A DNA stretch of 64,000 bases from Rufibacter sp. LB8 (lineage in GTDB: Bacteria > Bacteroidota > Bacteroidia > Cytophagales > Hymenobacteraceae). The DNA lies in NCBI RefSeq assembly GCF_014876185.1, contig NZ_JADALJ010000001.1, positions 3,453,501 through 3,517,500 on the forward strand. The letters run 5' to 3'. Shown here piece after piece: positions 33,884 to 42,824 of this stretch. Every line of letters begins with the position of its first letter. Within the stretch, counting starts at the first letter, position 1. The notes under the pieces were generated by a model. That model saw nothing but the letters and a program-made list of their open reading frames with translations, was not told the origin of the DNA and searched no databases. The position numbers and the translations under genes are program-made.

Positions 33884-34669
33884 TTAAGTAAGCGGTAACT
33901 GTAAAATGACATCCGTGCCGTTGGCCGGTTTCCCCACGAGCTCGAGCGTGGCCCCGATCAGCTTCGCCCTGTATTGCATGTTGTAGGTTCCCGTGCCCGG
34001 GGAAAGGGCGCCCCCCCCTGACTTTTCGACCGCCGTGAACCCAATGCCGTCGTCTGTGACTTTCAAGGTCATCCTGTCTTTCGAGAAAAACAACTGGACA
34101 TCCACGCGGCTTGCCGTCGCATGCCGCAGCACATTGTTCAATGATTCTTGGACGATCCTGAAGATAATCAGCTTCTTGTCCGGTTCTATCCCTACCTCCT
34201 CCCCGGAGATTTTCAGGGAGGTTTGGAGCACGCCGGTCCTTTCCATCAGCAGAAGCTGGAACGCCAGAAGGGCGGAGATGCTCTGCTGGGAGGCATAATT
34301 GCTGTTTAGCCTTTTGGAGAGACTGCGGAGGTCCTCGATGGCCTGGTCGATCAGCTCTTTGCTGTCGGTCAGCTTCTGCCTCGCCTCCGGCAGGACTTTT
34401 GCCTCCATGAGGCTCATGTTCAGGCGGGCCAGGGAAAGGATCTGTCCGACGTTGTCATGGATTTCCTGGGAGATGGCCAGGAACGTCTGTTCCTGCATCT
34501 CCAGCTGGGCGTTCAGTATCTCCTTCTGGTAGCTCTCCTCCAAATCCTTGAGCTGCTGCTGCTGCTCCAGCCGCCGGCTCTGGTAGCTCATGGTCATGAA
34601 CGCGATGAAGACCGCCAGCAGAAGTAGCAAGCCTGTCCCCACCAGGATGATCAACTCTACGTCATGCAT
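33884..34669 (-). CDS. Sensor histidine kinase (HisKA_3, NarX-like)
   Basis: A 261-aa protein starting at ATG 34667-34669. One transmembrane segment at 6-27 (LIILVGTGLLLLLAVFIAFMT), then a coiled coil, then the dimerisation/phosphoacceptor helix with His71 in SQEIHDNVGQIL. The ATP-binding domain follows: N-box in IVQESLNNVLRHA, G1 box VTDDGIGF, and the late GTGTYNMQYRAKLIGATLEL. It has no periplasmic sensor domain, so sensing probably comes from a partner, most likely the 7-TM protein encoded just upstream (12-bp gap). It phosphorylates the downstream regulator. Confidence 0.94.
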   Translation of the reverse strand: MHDVELIILVGTGLLLLLAVFIAFMTMSYQSRRLEQQQQLKDLEESYQKEILNAQLEMQEQTFLAISQEIHDNVGQILSLARLNMSLMEAKVLPEARQKLTDSKELIDQAIEDLRSLSKRLNSNYASQQSISALLAFQLLLMERTGVLQTSLKISGEEVGIEPDKKLIIFRIVQESLNNVLRHATASRVDVQLFFSKDRMTLKVTDDGIGFTAVEKSGGGALSPGTGTYNMQYRAKLIGATLELVGKPANGTDVILQLPLT

Positions 34670-34681
34670 CAGGCCGGGAAT

Positions 34682-35347
34682 TTAATGAGAGGTGCGGAAC
34701 AGGCCGTTGCTGAAACCCGGCTTTCCCCCGGAGACCCAGAACGCAACCACGAACAGCAAGTGGAGTAGTAGCCCCAACAGGACATTCACATAGTATATCG
34801 TCTCGGCCCATCTGCTGGACTGGCTCAACAGGTGGTTCATGAGGCCTTCCACAAAGACGTTGCCCAGAGAATAGAACCAAAGGCCGGTGCTTATCCAAAA
34901 CATGGGTTCCTCCACCAGCCGTTTCACTTTCAGCCCCAGGAACACCTCCTTGTAGTATAGGAGGGCCCAGCAGGTGATCAGCACGTTCTTCCCTACCCTC
35001 GTGTAGGAGTTGAACTCACTGGAGGACTGAAAACCGATTAGGACCAGGAAGGCGAACCCCACATAAAGGGGCATGGCATAGAAGATGGCTTTTTTGATGT
35101 TGGAGCCGGTCAGCTCCCGCGCGTACACGTAGGAATAGAAGAGGAACTGGGCGGGGATCAGGACATGGTAGATATGGAGGTTGACCGTCTTCCGCACCAT
35201 GAGGTACGCCGCGTACCCTTCAAACACCAGGGTAATCAGTTGGATCACGCCCAAAGCCCTTACCCCAGGGGACAAGCCCCTGTATTTCAAGGCCCAGATG
35301 ACAACGCTTGCCGCGATCAGGAAAAAATAGACGTATACATCCCACAT
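34682..35347 (-). CDS. Seven-transmembrane protein, likely sensor of the two-component system
   Basis: 221 aa from the ATG at 35345-35347 (MWDVYVYFFLIAAS). A GTG at 35368 is also in frame but lies inside the hairpin of the upstream gene, so I reject it. Seven hydrophobic segments are visible: about 1-19, 37-57, 67-86, 93-113, 127-146, 153-174 and 185-208. The protein is almost entirely membrane embedded, with short loops. The histidine kinase gene begins 12 bp after its stop, and the kinase lacks its own input domain, so this protein probably supplies the signal. No ligand-binding motif is recognised. Confidence 0.75.
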   Translation of the reverse strand: MWDVYVYFFLIAASVVIWALKYRGLSPGVRALGVIQLITLVFEGYAAYLMVRKTVNLHIYHVLIPAQFLFYSYVYARELTGSNIKKAIFYAMPLYVGFAFLVLIGFQSSSEFNSYTRVGKNVLITCWALLYYKEVFLGLKVKRLVEEPMFWISTGLWFYSLGNVFVEGLMNHLLSQSSRWAETIYYVNVLLGLLLHLLFVVAFWVSGGKPGFSNGLFRTSH

Positions 35348-35355
35348 AACCGAAT

Positions 35356-35392
35356 GAAATTGAGGCACAGTTTTAAACTGTGCCTCAATTTC
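35356..35392 (-). terminator. Perfect 18-bp-arm hairpin
   Basis: Arms GAAATTGAGGCACAGTTT and AAACTGTGCCTCAATTTC with a single T between them. It lies 11 bp beyond the stop of the 35404-35880 gene and 9 bp before the start of the 7-TM gene. It probably terminates the former and insulates the latter; it could also bind a protein. Confidence 0.7.
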
Positions 35393-35403
35393 AGTAAATT
35401 ATT

Positions 35404-35880
35404 CTAAGGTTCCCAAGTAATCAGCGGATCATCTTGGCAACCTCCCCTCGGTGGGCAGGAGCAGCAATCATCAATGTAGGTGGGATCCCCCGGTGTCTCC
35501 CCTCCTGTGTCCGTGCTCTCAACGGAGGACACAGAAGTGTCCTGGGTAAGGAGGCTGGTGCTGTCCTCCACCGCGCCCATGAAGAATACGTGCTGCCCAT
35601 CCTCCTTGATGCCGTAATACACCCGGATAAACGCACTTCCAGGATTAGCCTGTATCAGCTGCAGCACGGAATCGGTGGTGAAGTTGGAGGCTCGGATCAT
35701 GAGGTTGTCCTGAGGGGGTTGCAGGGCGGCCAGGTAGTCCTTGTACCTGTCACACCGGAGCTTTAAATCCTCGATGGGTATCTGCTGCTCCACCATCACA
35801 TTCGCGGTGGGCTCGCTGAAATTGCAGGGATCTGCTTGCTTTTGGGAATCCTCCAGCCTTCTTGTTACTAAAATCGCCAT
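35404..35880 (-). CDS. Hypothetical protein with Cys-rich tail
   Basis: 158 aa from the ATG at 35878-35880 (MAILVTRRLEDSQKQADPCNF); an in-frame ATG 22 codons upstream seems too far. The core (about 35-100) has a helix (LKLRCDRYKDYLAALQ) and strands (NLMIRASNFTTDSVLQLI, AFIRVYYGIKEDGQHVFFMGAV). It ends with a Ser/Thr/Gly-rich stretch and a cysteine cluster DDCCSCPPRGGCQDD, which could bind metal or form disulfides. No signal peptide is visible. Small proteins with this ending are common in Bacteroidota without known function. It sits upstream of the two-component operon but is separated from it by a hairpin. Confidence 0.6.
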   Translation of the reverse strand: MAILVTRRLEDSQKQADPCNFSEPTANVMVEQQIPIEDLKLRCDRYKDYLAALQPPQDNLMIRASNFTTDSVLQLIQANPGSAFIRVYYGIKEDGQHVFFMGAVEDSTSLLTQDTSVSSVESTDTGGETPGDPTYIDDCCSCPPRGGCQDDPLITWEP

Positions 35881-36636
35881 ATGTTTTAGATAGGTTAGTG
35901 AATAATACTGACCCAAGTGAAGGGGAATGGAGGGGGGAAGCAACATACTGCTGGAAAGGCCAATGTTATGTTAACTGCAAATATTTGGTAGAGAATGGGT
36001 TGTAAACCCATTCCGGGTGAAATTCCCGCAAAATGTGTGCATATTCACGGTTGAAGAACGGGTTTTTTTATGACGTTCGGCGTGAATAATCCCATCGGTG
36101 ACATGGGTAAAAACAGCGGAGAGGGATTGCAAAGGTTAAACATAATTGCTTTTAAGGGAACGGGTGGCTATTTCTTGGGTTATATCCCTCGTGGCCTGTT
36201 ATGACTCCGACTATATAGTGGGCTTGGGTTTCTTAACAGAGCATCACCTATTCCCAGCTAGGATGCCAGGCGTGGATGGGCTGTGCGAAGTTCAGCTGCC
36301 TGCAATGGCCCCAGGGAAGTTTGAAGATGCCTTATGGAAAGCCAGATGCTTCAGACACGTAGTAACCTGTAGTAACCTGTGAAAAATCACGGCTTTCTAC
36401 GTGCGAGGGAAATGCTATATTTAGGAAAAGGCATTCTTTCGAGGCGGCTCCATCCACGTTGAACATGGTTTTTGTGCTTGTTTCCAGCGCTTGAATTCGA
36501 AGGCAGTTTCTCTTTTTGCCTCTCCAGACCTTAATTGTGAAAATCACTTTAGTGGTGCATCCTTTAATTCCTGATGACTAAAAGTGTGTTTGGTGTTTGT
36601 CTGTACGGCAGGTGCATTATCCTAACCGATTGTAAT
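35881..36636. other. Divergent intergenic region with regulatory-like repeats
   Basis: About 755 bp with no supported gene. It contains a tandem 10-mer (AGTAACCTGT twice, 36361-36380) running into the GTGA-N4-TCAC motif, and a second, shortened motif at 36537-36547, just 90 bp before the 36637 start. Confidence 0.5.
36379..36390. promoter_or_regulatory. GTGAAAAATCAC motif (with shortened copy at 36537-36547)
   Basis: Exact dispersed 12-mer in complement orientation, abutting the tandem AGTAACCTGT repeat. A variant GTGAAAATCAC with a 3-bp spacer follows at 36537-36547. Both lie upstream of the secreted-protein gene at 36637. Confidence 0.45.
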
Positions 36637-37566
36637 ATGAGAAACCTCCCCCCTCTGTCTTCCCTCCTTCACCCATTGCCGGTACTAAGTGCTATCCTAT
36701 GCCTGCTGCTGTCAGTGGGAACAGCCGTTGGCCAGCAACCACCTTACAAGTCCATCTTTGGTGAGGCCTCCACGGAATGGAACATGATTCCAAGGGCTGA
36801 GTGTGATTTGACTACAACTTTTACTTTAATTCCATCAGGGACAGTTACCAAAAAGGGGAAAGAGTACCTTGACTTCCCCATCTTAGCTTTTGGGTACGGT
36901 ATAGGGCCAGTACGGGAGGAAAGACAGACCGGACGCGTATGGGTGTTTGACAGCGATAAGGATGCGGAAGTGCTCCTTATGGATTTGACTCTGGCGGTTG
37001 GTGACAAATTCAATGTGTCAAACGAGTATACTGCCACTGAGTTCACCGTAGAGGAGGTGTATTACAAAAACAGCTTGAAACACATAAAGTTCAAGAAGTT
37101 ATTCAACAGAAACCCGAACTGCGGTCTAAATGGTGACTACACCCTAGAGTTCATTGAGGGCACTGGGCCAAACGTGGGGCTGTTTTATCCACAATCACTG
37201 TTTGGTGACGTGGTGGGCTCTTACCTGTTATGCCATTTTAAGGACGGTCAGAGGGTGTATAGCGGTGAGCTGGCTAAGGGAGAGTGTGACATCAATACCT
37301 TAAGTGTGGAAAATGAAAAAAATCGTCTGGCTTTAAAGGTTTTCCCAAACCCAGCCAAGGAGGTGGTGCAAGTGACTTTTGATAACCCCAGAAATGAAAC
37401 AGCGGAATTATGGCTATTTGACTAACTCCAGCTGCCTTTGTTTCATACAAATGTTACTGGCGCCAGCTTTTACCTTCCTATGGAAAGCCTACCATCTGGT
37501 GTCTATTATTTTAAGATTCGGGTAGGGGCTAGAAAGCAGGTATCACAAAAAATCATTAAATTATGA
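36637..37566 (+). pseudogene. Secreted T9SS protein interrupted by an in-frame stop
   Basis: I start at the ATG at 36637 (MRNLPPLSSLLHPLPVLSAILCLLLSVGTAVGQQ, a signal peptide); a longer frame from 36574 is less likely. The body (about 30-225) is beta-rich, without a known catalytic motif. A TAA at 37423-37425 follows AELWLFD, in the middle of the sorting domain (KVFPNPAKEVVQVTFDNP). The same frame continues after it as LQLPLFHTNVTGASFYLPMESLPSGVYYFKIRV ... KIIKL and stops at 37564-37566. A CAA-to-TAA change explains this. The product to 37425 (262 aa) would be exported across the inner membrane but lack the T9SS signal. The next gene's ATG overlaps the ancestral stop. Confidence 0.8.
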
Positions 37567-37862
37567 GAAAGTTCTATTTCCTGCCTTTGTGTTGGATTGG
37601 ATTTATGCCAGTCTTGGCCCAGACTGAGGCTCCTTTCTGTGCTACACCCTCTACTAACCCAGATACTTCACCAATACCCTTAGGGACTATCTGTGGCCCT
37701 TCTTCATTTGGAACTTATGACTTCTATAACACTTTAACAACTTGGATTCCAAAGGGTGGCGTGAGTCCTTTGCACCATTCGCCAGTGAAAGTCATTGAAA
37801 TTAATTTCAATATTTTCCAGCGTATTAATGGGTCTGAGGATTATCAGGATACACAGCTATGA
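37563..37862 (+). pseudogene. 5' remnant of a secreted protein (possible metallopeptidase N-terminus)
   Basis: The frame starts at an ATG overlapping the ancestral stop of the preceding gene (ATGA), a sign of old translational coupling. The product has a signal peptide (KFYFLPLCWIGFMPVLAQ) and ends PVKVIEINFNIFQRINGSEDYQD. This is the N-terminal segment I recall from long Bacteroidota exported proteins, several of them putative zinc peptidases. From about 37855 the DNA switches to the 3' part of another gene in another frame, and this frame stops at 37862. So it is the 5' stump of a gene cut by a deletion. The parent family assignment is tentative. Confidence 0.6.
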
Positions 37863-38496
37863 CTTCGCTCCGAGGGGACACGCCGCAGGGAACTCAGCTG
37901 AACCAGCCGGAGGCTCTGTCAGTGAGAAGGAAGCCAAATCAGAGGCTCAGCTGCGTGCATGGCAACAAAGGGACCAGGTACAGCAAAAGCAGATTGGTTT
38001 CATCGCCCAGGAGTTGGAGAAAGTATTGCCGGAACTAGTGGCGAAAGACGCCGAGGGCTATCTAAGTATCAATTACATTGGCCTCATCCCCGTGTTGGTG
38101 GAGGCGTTGAAAGAGCAGCAGACGCAGATTGAGGCGCTGCGAACGGCACTCAGCGGACAGAAGGGCACCGGCAGCGGCACACCGGACATCACCAGCGGTA
38201 GTTCCGCCCAGGACCTCTTGGCCCAAGACCAATCCGCGGGCTCCCTTGGGCAGAATATCCCCAACCCCTTTTCCCAGACCACCACCGTTCAATACTTCCT
38301 GCCCCTGGAGACGAAGAATGCCTTGCTCTATATTTTCGATATGCAGGGCGGCCTTAAGAAGACCATGCCGCTTTCCGGTCGGGGCGAGGGCAGCGTCACC
38401 ATCTATGGTTCAGAGTTAAGTGCCGGCATGTATATCTACAGCCTCTATGCGGACGGGAAAGAGGTGGACACCAAACGGATGATCCTGACCAAATAA
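37856..38496 (+). pseudogene. 3' remnant of a tail-fibre-chaperone T9SS gene
   Basis: The sequence from SYDFAPRGHAAGNSAEPAGG onwards matches the second half of the intact gene at 21022-22185: QIGFIAQELEKVLPELV, YLSINYIGLIPVLVEALKEQQTQIEALR, then a Gly/Ser linker and the sorting domain (NIPNPFSQTTTVQYFLP ... DTKRMILTK). Signal peptide and N-terminal half are missing. The join to the upstream stump lies in CAGCTATGA, a string also found at the equivalent position of the 21022 gene (GTCAGCTATGAT), suggesting deletion at or near that point. A start at 37795 would give a 233-aa protein without a signal peptide, so it is unlikely to be functional. Confidence 0.75.
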
Positions 38497-38733
38497 ATAC
38501 CAACCTTACAAGGCTCCTGATTGTCAGGCCCCTTGGGTAGGATATATTCCTGTCCATAGGGTCTTACTGTTGCGTTAGGCTGTAAATGGAATGATTGCCC
38601 ACGATGGGCCATCTCCATTGTTTTGACGTCTTCCCCTTATTTCCCTTGTTGTTTTATGCTTAGCGCAAGAGTGACTTCGGTTCCTATACTTGCACCTGTC
38701 TCTAGGAAGAGGCATGTCCGCTGATTTGACTAT

Positions 38734-40749
38734 TCAGAAAGATAACGGTTGACCAGGGCTCTCCGCGTCTTTTTTCTTGGGTTGACCCTCGGCAGGTATT
38801 TTCTCTGAGCTGGCTTGCAGCTTCTGGAGTTCTTCCTGTACCAAGGTTCTGATATCCTCCCTGATCATGTCATAGGTGCTCAGCACTTCCTCTTGGGATA
38901 TATCCCTGATGGCAGGCAGGGGGGAGTAGCTGGCTTCCTCCCGCTTCAGGGCCTCATGGTTGTTCTGGATCTCACAATGGAAAGCTTTCAAATTGATTTT
39001 CGTATCTGGGTTGTCCGCCACCATTCCCACGAATTCGCCGGAGGAGAGGGCAGACACTTTGGAGGCCGGTACTGCAAAATCCAGCTGGGTGGATTTGCTG
39101 AACGAGGTGTCAGAACTGTTGACACTGACACTTTTGCGTTCCTGAAGGATCTTCCCCAGTCGCTCAGACAGCAGTTTGGCCGTGTCGCCCGTCACTTGGC
39201 CACTGATGATGTTTCCCACCGTGTTCATGATTACCTCCGCCTGTTCCCGCCCGTAGTCCTTCCTCAGCTGGCTGATGTCCTGTACACCCAGAGTGGTGGC
39301 CACCTTGTTGGACCGGGCGGTGGCGATCAAACTATCTATGCCATTGAAGTAGATGGTGGGGAACTCATCGAACACCAAACTGCTCTTGAGTTGTCCTTTC
39401 CTGTTCACCAGTTTCACCACCCGGGAGACGTACAGGGACAGCACCGCCCCATACACCTGCAGTTTCTGAGGGTTGTTCCCCATGCAGACAACTTTAGGTG
39501 CTACGGGATTGTTGATGTCCAGGGTGAAGTCATTGCCAGACAATACGTAGTATAATTGCGGGGATACCAAGCGGGCAAGGCTTATCTTTGCGCTGGCAAT
39601 CTGGCCCTCCAGCTGCTCCCGGGCTTTGTTAAGATAGGCGGAGATGAAAGGATTGATCAGAGCCTCTATTTCTTTCTGTGTCCGAAGGACCGGGAAGAGG
39701 TGGTCATATTCCACCTGCATCAGCTCAATCACGTGCGGCAGGGTGCAGAAGCGCCCGTCCCGGTACCGTCGGAGAAACCAGATCACGGCCGTGAGGAAGT
39801 TGATCGGGGACTCCACGAAGAAATCCCCCTGTTTCTTGATCCACTCCCTGTTCAGGCCTAGCATGATGGTGCGGGACGCCTCCGTGGCATCGGTGATGTC
39901 CTCCATGCCGTCAGGTGCCAGGGGATTGCACCGGTGCGTTCTGGATAGGTCGTCAAAGTTGATGACGTAGAAGGAGGGCTTCTTTTGAAAGCTCCCTATG
40001 TTCCTTAATAATGTGTTATAGGCGATAAGGGAGAGGTCATCGAACTTGAAATCATACAGGAACATGGAGAATCCCTTGCGCAGGTGCTGGGTGATGACAT
40101 GTCTGATCACAAAATACGATTTGCCGGCCCCAGGCGTCCCTAATACAAGGAGCGCCCGGAACGGGTTGATGATATTGATCCAGCTTGACCGCACTCTGTC
40201 CTGCAACCGGTACTTAGCCGGGAGATTGACCGAGAATTCATTTTCCAGCAGCCTTTCCTCTTGGGGGAACGTCTCGTTGGCCATATTGAAGATATCACCT
40301 TGGAGGTTGATGGAAATGAGCCGGGAAAGGAGGGTTCCCCCTGCCAGCAACAGCAGGTACCCTGCCGCAGAACCGACCAGGTACAGGAGGGTGGCTATCT
40401 CGGAATGGGGCAGTGGTAGGAGGTGACTCCCAAAATAGAAGAGTATCCCGGAAAGAAGATACAGGAGGACGGTGGAACCTCTGATTTTTTCCTCTTTCTT
40501 CCCCTTCACCCCTAAGAGAGATACACATAGCAGGAGAAGAGCCATCAGTTTTGGCTTCAAGCGGGAGGTGAACAAGCCGGTTTGGGAGAAAGGGGTAAGG
40601 ATATGGTCTACTTCCACTGACGTCAACCCCCAGTGCCTGAATGCATCATGGCTGGAAAGGTAGAAATGTAGGAGGACCACACAGATGCTGACGAATCTGG
40701 TGAAGTCGGATACATTCCTTAGCCCCTGTAAATTCTCCCCGGTTTGCAT
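38734..40749 (-). CDS. Type IV coupling protein (VirD4/TraG-like, mobilization)
   Basis: 671 aa from the ATG at 40747-40749 (MQTGENLQGLRNVSDF); the longer frame from 40848 overlaps the relaxase gene by 68 bp. About four hydrophobic segments lie in residues 17-150. The ATPase domain has Walker A GTPGAGKSY (204-212) and a Walker B-like SLVFDEFPTIYF (about 430-441), followed by ATARSNKVATTLGVQDISQL, the usual TraG/VirD4 block. The C-terminal ~60 residues are charged. It docks relaxase-bound DNA to a conjugation channel. It lies 31 bp after the relaxase gene, forming a Mob operon; no own channel genes are present, so it would need a helper element. Confidence 0.92.
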   Translation of the reverse strand: MQTGENLQGLRNVSDFTRFVSICVVLLHFYLSSHDAFRHWGLTSVEVDHILTPFSQTGLFTSRLKPKLMALLLLCVSLLGVKGKKEEKIRGSTVLLYLLSGILFYFGSHLLPLPHSEIATLLYLVGSAAGYLLLLAGGTLLSRLISINLQGDIFNMANETFPQEERLLENEFSVNLPAKYRLQDRVRSSWINIINPFRALLVLGTPGAGKSYFVIRHVITQHLRKGFSMFLYDFKFDDLSLIAYNTLLRNIGSFQKKPSFYVINFDDLSRTHRCNPLAPDGMEDITDATEASRTIMLGLNREWIKKQGDFFVESPINFLTAVIWFLRRYRDGRFCTLPHVIELMQVEYDHLFPVLRTQKEIEALINPFISAYLNKAREQLEGQIASAKISLARLVSPQLYYVLSGNDFTLDINNPVAPKVVCMGNNPQKLQVYGAVLSLYVSRVVKLVNRKGQLKSSLVFDEFPTIYFNGIDSLIATARSNKVATTLGVQDISQLRKDYGREQAEVIMNTVGNIISGQVTGDTAKLLSERLGKILQERKSVSVNSSDTSFSKSTQLDFAVPASKVSALSSGEFVGMVADNPDTKINLKAFHCEIQNNHEALKREEASYSPLPAIRDISQEEVLSTYDMIREDIRTLVQEELQKLQASSEKIPAEGQPKKKDAESPGQPLSF

Positions 40750-40780
40750 GCGGTATTTTTTTAAGCGCGCTGTAATAAGT

Positions 40781-42019
40781 TTACAGCCCGAATCTCCTTT
40801 TCCTTTTTTTTCCTTTCTTCTTGCCCAGAAGAGGGGATTGGCTGTCAACGGGTGATGTAAAGAGGCGCTCCAGGAGCCTGTTGCCGCTTTCTGTCTGATG
40901 AGGAGGTCGTGCAGATTTCACTGTCTGCTGATCGGTCTGTAAGCCAATGGAAGGAGCTACATCCGTTATTTGCGTTTCCTCGGTAGTCTTGAATCGTTTC
41001 ATGAGGGAGTATGCGCTGAAGGCCTTTCCCAAGGAGCTTCCGTTGAAAACGGTCTTGTGCCGGTGGTCAATATAAGTGACACCATAGGTGATGCCCTGCT
41101 TATTCTCCCTGAACACCGTGCCAATGCCAAGGGTCTCCAACCGGTGGGCGAATGCTTTTTTGGATACCCCAAAGGCCACCGCGCCGGTGATGGCGGTCGC
41201 CAGGCTTTCTTTGAATGGCTGTCTTTTGGCCTTGTTGCGGTCCATCCTCTTTTCCAGAAGGGATAGCGTGGGTTTGCCAGGCAGGGCGCTTGCCTTGAAG
41301 GGGACGCCTACCCGGGTACCTTTTTCGTCCAATATGGCATACACCAACCCTTTCTTTTTTCGCATTTCGGAGCCTTCCGAACCGGGGTCTGCCGTCACAC
41401 GGTACAGGCCGAGTACAGCGTTCAATTCAGCCAGGGAGGTAAAGGCATAGTGTGTTGTCACGAAAGTGACGATGTTGGAGAGGGCCTGTCTGGTTGGCTC
41501 TTTGCCGTACTCTACCGGCTGCAGTTCTCTGAATTCCTGGCTTTGGCTTTTTCCTGCCGCCCTCTCCAGTTTGAACTCCCACTCTATTTCCTGGCGGGCT
41601 TTCTCTGACAGGGTGCTGCCGATGTTATGGAGGTCTATGCGGGAACCGTTTGCCCGGATATTCGTGGTCACGATATGGAGGTGGGCGTGGGCAGCGTCAA
41701 AGTGCCGGTATACCAGATAGGGCTGTTCCCCGAATCCGATCTTCTCCATATACGAGGAGGCTACCTGCTGCATCAGCCCCAGGCTGGGTTTCTCCGTGGG
41801 GGCGAAGTTCAACATCAGGTGGAGGGCATTCGTTTTGACGCGGGCATTGAGCAGGGTCAAGTACTCAAAACGCCGTAGCTTTTGGGGAAAGCCCAATGAA
41901 CCTACCTCCGCACCGAAGCGGGAGGCCAAGATCAATTGGGCTTTCCCCTGTGCCACCTTCCGCTCGTTGTAATGGAGCAGTCCCCTGATACTCTTTCGGC
42001 TTATGATTCGCGCAACCAT
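40781..42019 (-). CDS. Relaxase/mobilization nuclease (MobB-like)
   Basis: A 412-aa protein starting at ATG 42017-42019. The N-terminus MVARIISRKSIRGLLHYNERKV contains the probable catalytic Tyr17. The metal-binding triad is in YRHFDAAHAHLHIVTTNI (His111, His113, His115), as in MobA/VirD2 relaxases. The C-terminal ~150 residues include KKAFAHRLETLGIGTVFRENKQGITYGVTYIDHRHKTVFNGSSLG, a typical relaxase accessory region that occurs in Bacteroidetes mobilizable elements. It nicks at oriT and leads the strand into the recipient. It overlaps the MobC-like gene by 19 bp. The gene looks intact. Confidence 0.95.
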   Translation of the reverse strand: MVARIISRKSIRGLLHYNERKVAQGKAQLILASRFGAEVGSLGFPQKLRRFEYLTLLNARVKTNALHLMLNFAPTEKPSLGLMQQVASSYMEKIGFGEQPYLVYRHFDAAHAHLHIVTTNIRANGSRIDLHNIGSTLSEKARQEIEWEFKLERAAGKSQSQEFRELQPVEYGKEPTRQALSNIVTFVTTHYAFTSLAELNAVLGLYRVTADPGSEGSEMRKKKGLVYAILDEKGTRVGVPFKASALPGKPTLSLLEKRMDRNKAKRQPFKESLATAITGAVAFGVSKKAFAHRLETLGIGTVFRENKQGITYGVTYIDHRHKTVFNGSSLGKAFSAYSLMKRFKTTEETQITDVAPSIGLQTDQQTVKSARPPHQTESGNRLLERLFTSPVDSQSPLLGKKKGKKRKRRFGL

Positions 42020-42411
42020 TTCTCCGCCAACTGGCCCACTATTGAAAGCAGGCGGTTGACCTTCTCTTCCACCTGTTGGTATTGCCCCGCTATCTTTAAG
42101 GCATAAAACGATTGCTGGGTGTCTAGCTTACTCCCGTGGTGCTTGCGGGTCAATTGGTTGATATTGACCCCAATCGCTCTCAACTCCTTTCTTATTGACG
42201 CCAGTTCCTCCATGGGTCCGGAGAGCGAGATGTCCCGATGCAGCATCAGAATTTTCTCTTGGGAAAGTATCCTGCGCGCCACCTCTCCGATGGAGTGGCA
42301 ATTGCTTCCCTTCCGTATCTTCTCCAATTTCTGGAAGGCTGCCTCGGTCACCCTGGTGCGAATAGGATACTTCAACAGAAGTTCCTGATTCTTTTCTTTT
42401 CTTCTAGCCAT
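42001..42411 (-). CDS. Mobilization accessory protein (MobA/MobC-like, oriT binding)
   Basis: A 136-aa protein starting at ATG 42409-42411. The sequence YPIRTRVTEAAFQKLEKIRKGSNCHSIGEVARRILSQEKI is a ribbon-helix-helix-like DNA-binding unit. The helix MEELASIRKELRAIGVNINQLTRKHH matches the conserved core of plasmid mobilization relaxosome proteins (I-G-x-N-x-N-Q-L). It overlaps the relaxase gene (19 bp) and is the first gene of the Mob operon, close to the putative oriT. It opens or marks oriT for the relaxase. Confidence 0.93.
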   Translation of the reverse strand: MARRKEKNQELLLKYPIRTRVTEAAFQKLEKIRKGSNCHSIGEVARRILSQEKILMLHRDISLSGPMEELASIRKELRAIGVNINQLTRKHHGSKLDTQQSFYALKIAGQYQQVEEKVNRLLSIVGQLAEKWLRES

Positions 42412-42621
42412 CTGTTCCCTCTTTTAAAACATTAAATTCCACTGCACTTCCTGCGCGTTCAGGCTTTTAGGAGTAGTAGGCAAAGATTACATTGGATTCA
42501 GTAAGGGGATGACAACCACAAAGGGTGGTGAGAAAGAAAAAAGAGGGGCCTACCTGAACTGTTGTCATTCTGTCACTGAAAATGAACCGAACTTACCACT
42601 GCACCCGGATGAAAGAGCGCT
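42412..42621. other. Putative oriT region
   Basis: The 210 bp upstream of the MobC-like gene, the usual place for oriT in such modules. A short inverted repeat ACCAC/GTGGT (42515-42529) is followed by a purine-rich run and a GAACTGTTGTCATTCTGTCA stretch. No nick site is recognised. The call rests on position. Confidence 0.35.
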
Positions 42622-42783
42622 ATGAGCACCTACCCACAGATAGTAAGAAAGGTAACAGCTGAGAAAGCGGTAGAGGTACTGACCCGTAACGGAATTACGC
42701 TGGATGTGCGACAGGCACAGAGAGTCCTAGATTTCTTGTACTTTTTAGTCCAATTGGAAATGCGGGAAAACAAGAAGAATTAA
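42622..42783 (+). CDS. Small conserved protein of mobile elements (53 aa)
   Basis: ATG at 42622, TAA at 42781-42783. The product (MSTYPQIVRKVTAEKAVEVL, then NGITLDVRQAQRVLDFLYFLVQLEM) reads as helix, turn, two helices and resembles small helical proteins common in Bacteroidetes mobile elements (pattern E-x-A-V-x-x-L-x-x-x-G, then A-x-x-V-L-D-F-L-Y). It is divergent from the Mob operon and starts 210 bp from the MobC-like gene. Its role is unknown; it may be an accessory gene of the mobilizable element. Confidence 0.7.
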   Translation: MSTYPQIVRKVTAEKAVEVLTRNGITLDVRQAQRVLDFLYFLVQLEMRENKKN

Positions 42784-42824
42784 AATAGTCGGGTGTGCAG
42801 TAGGGTTAGCAGCAACTAAGAACG

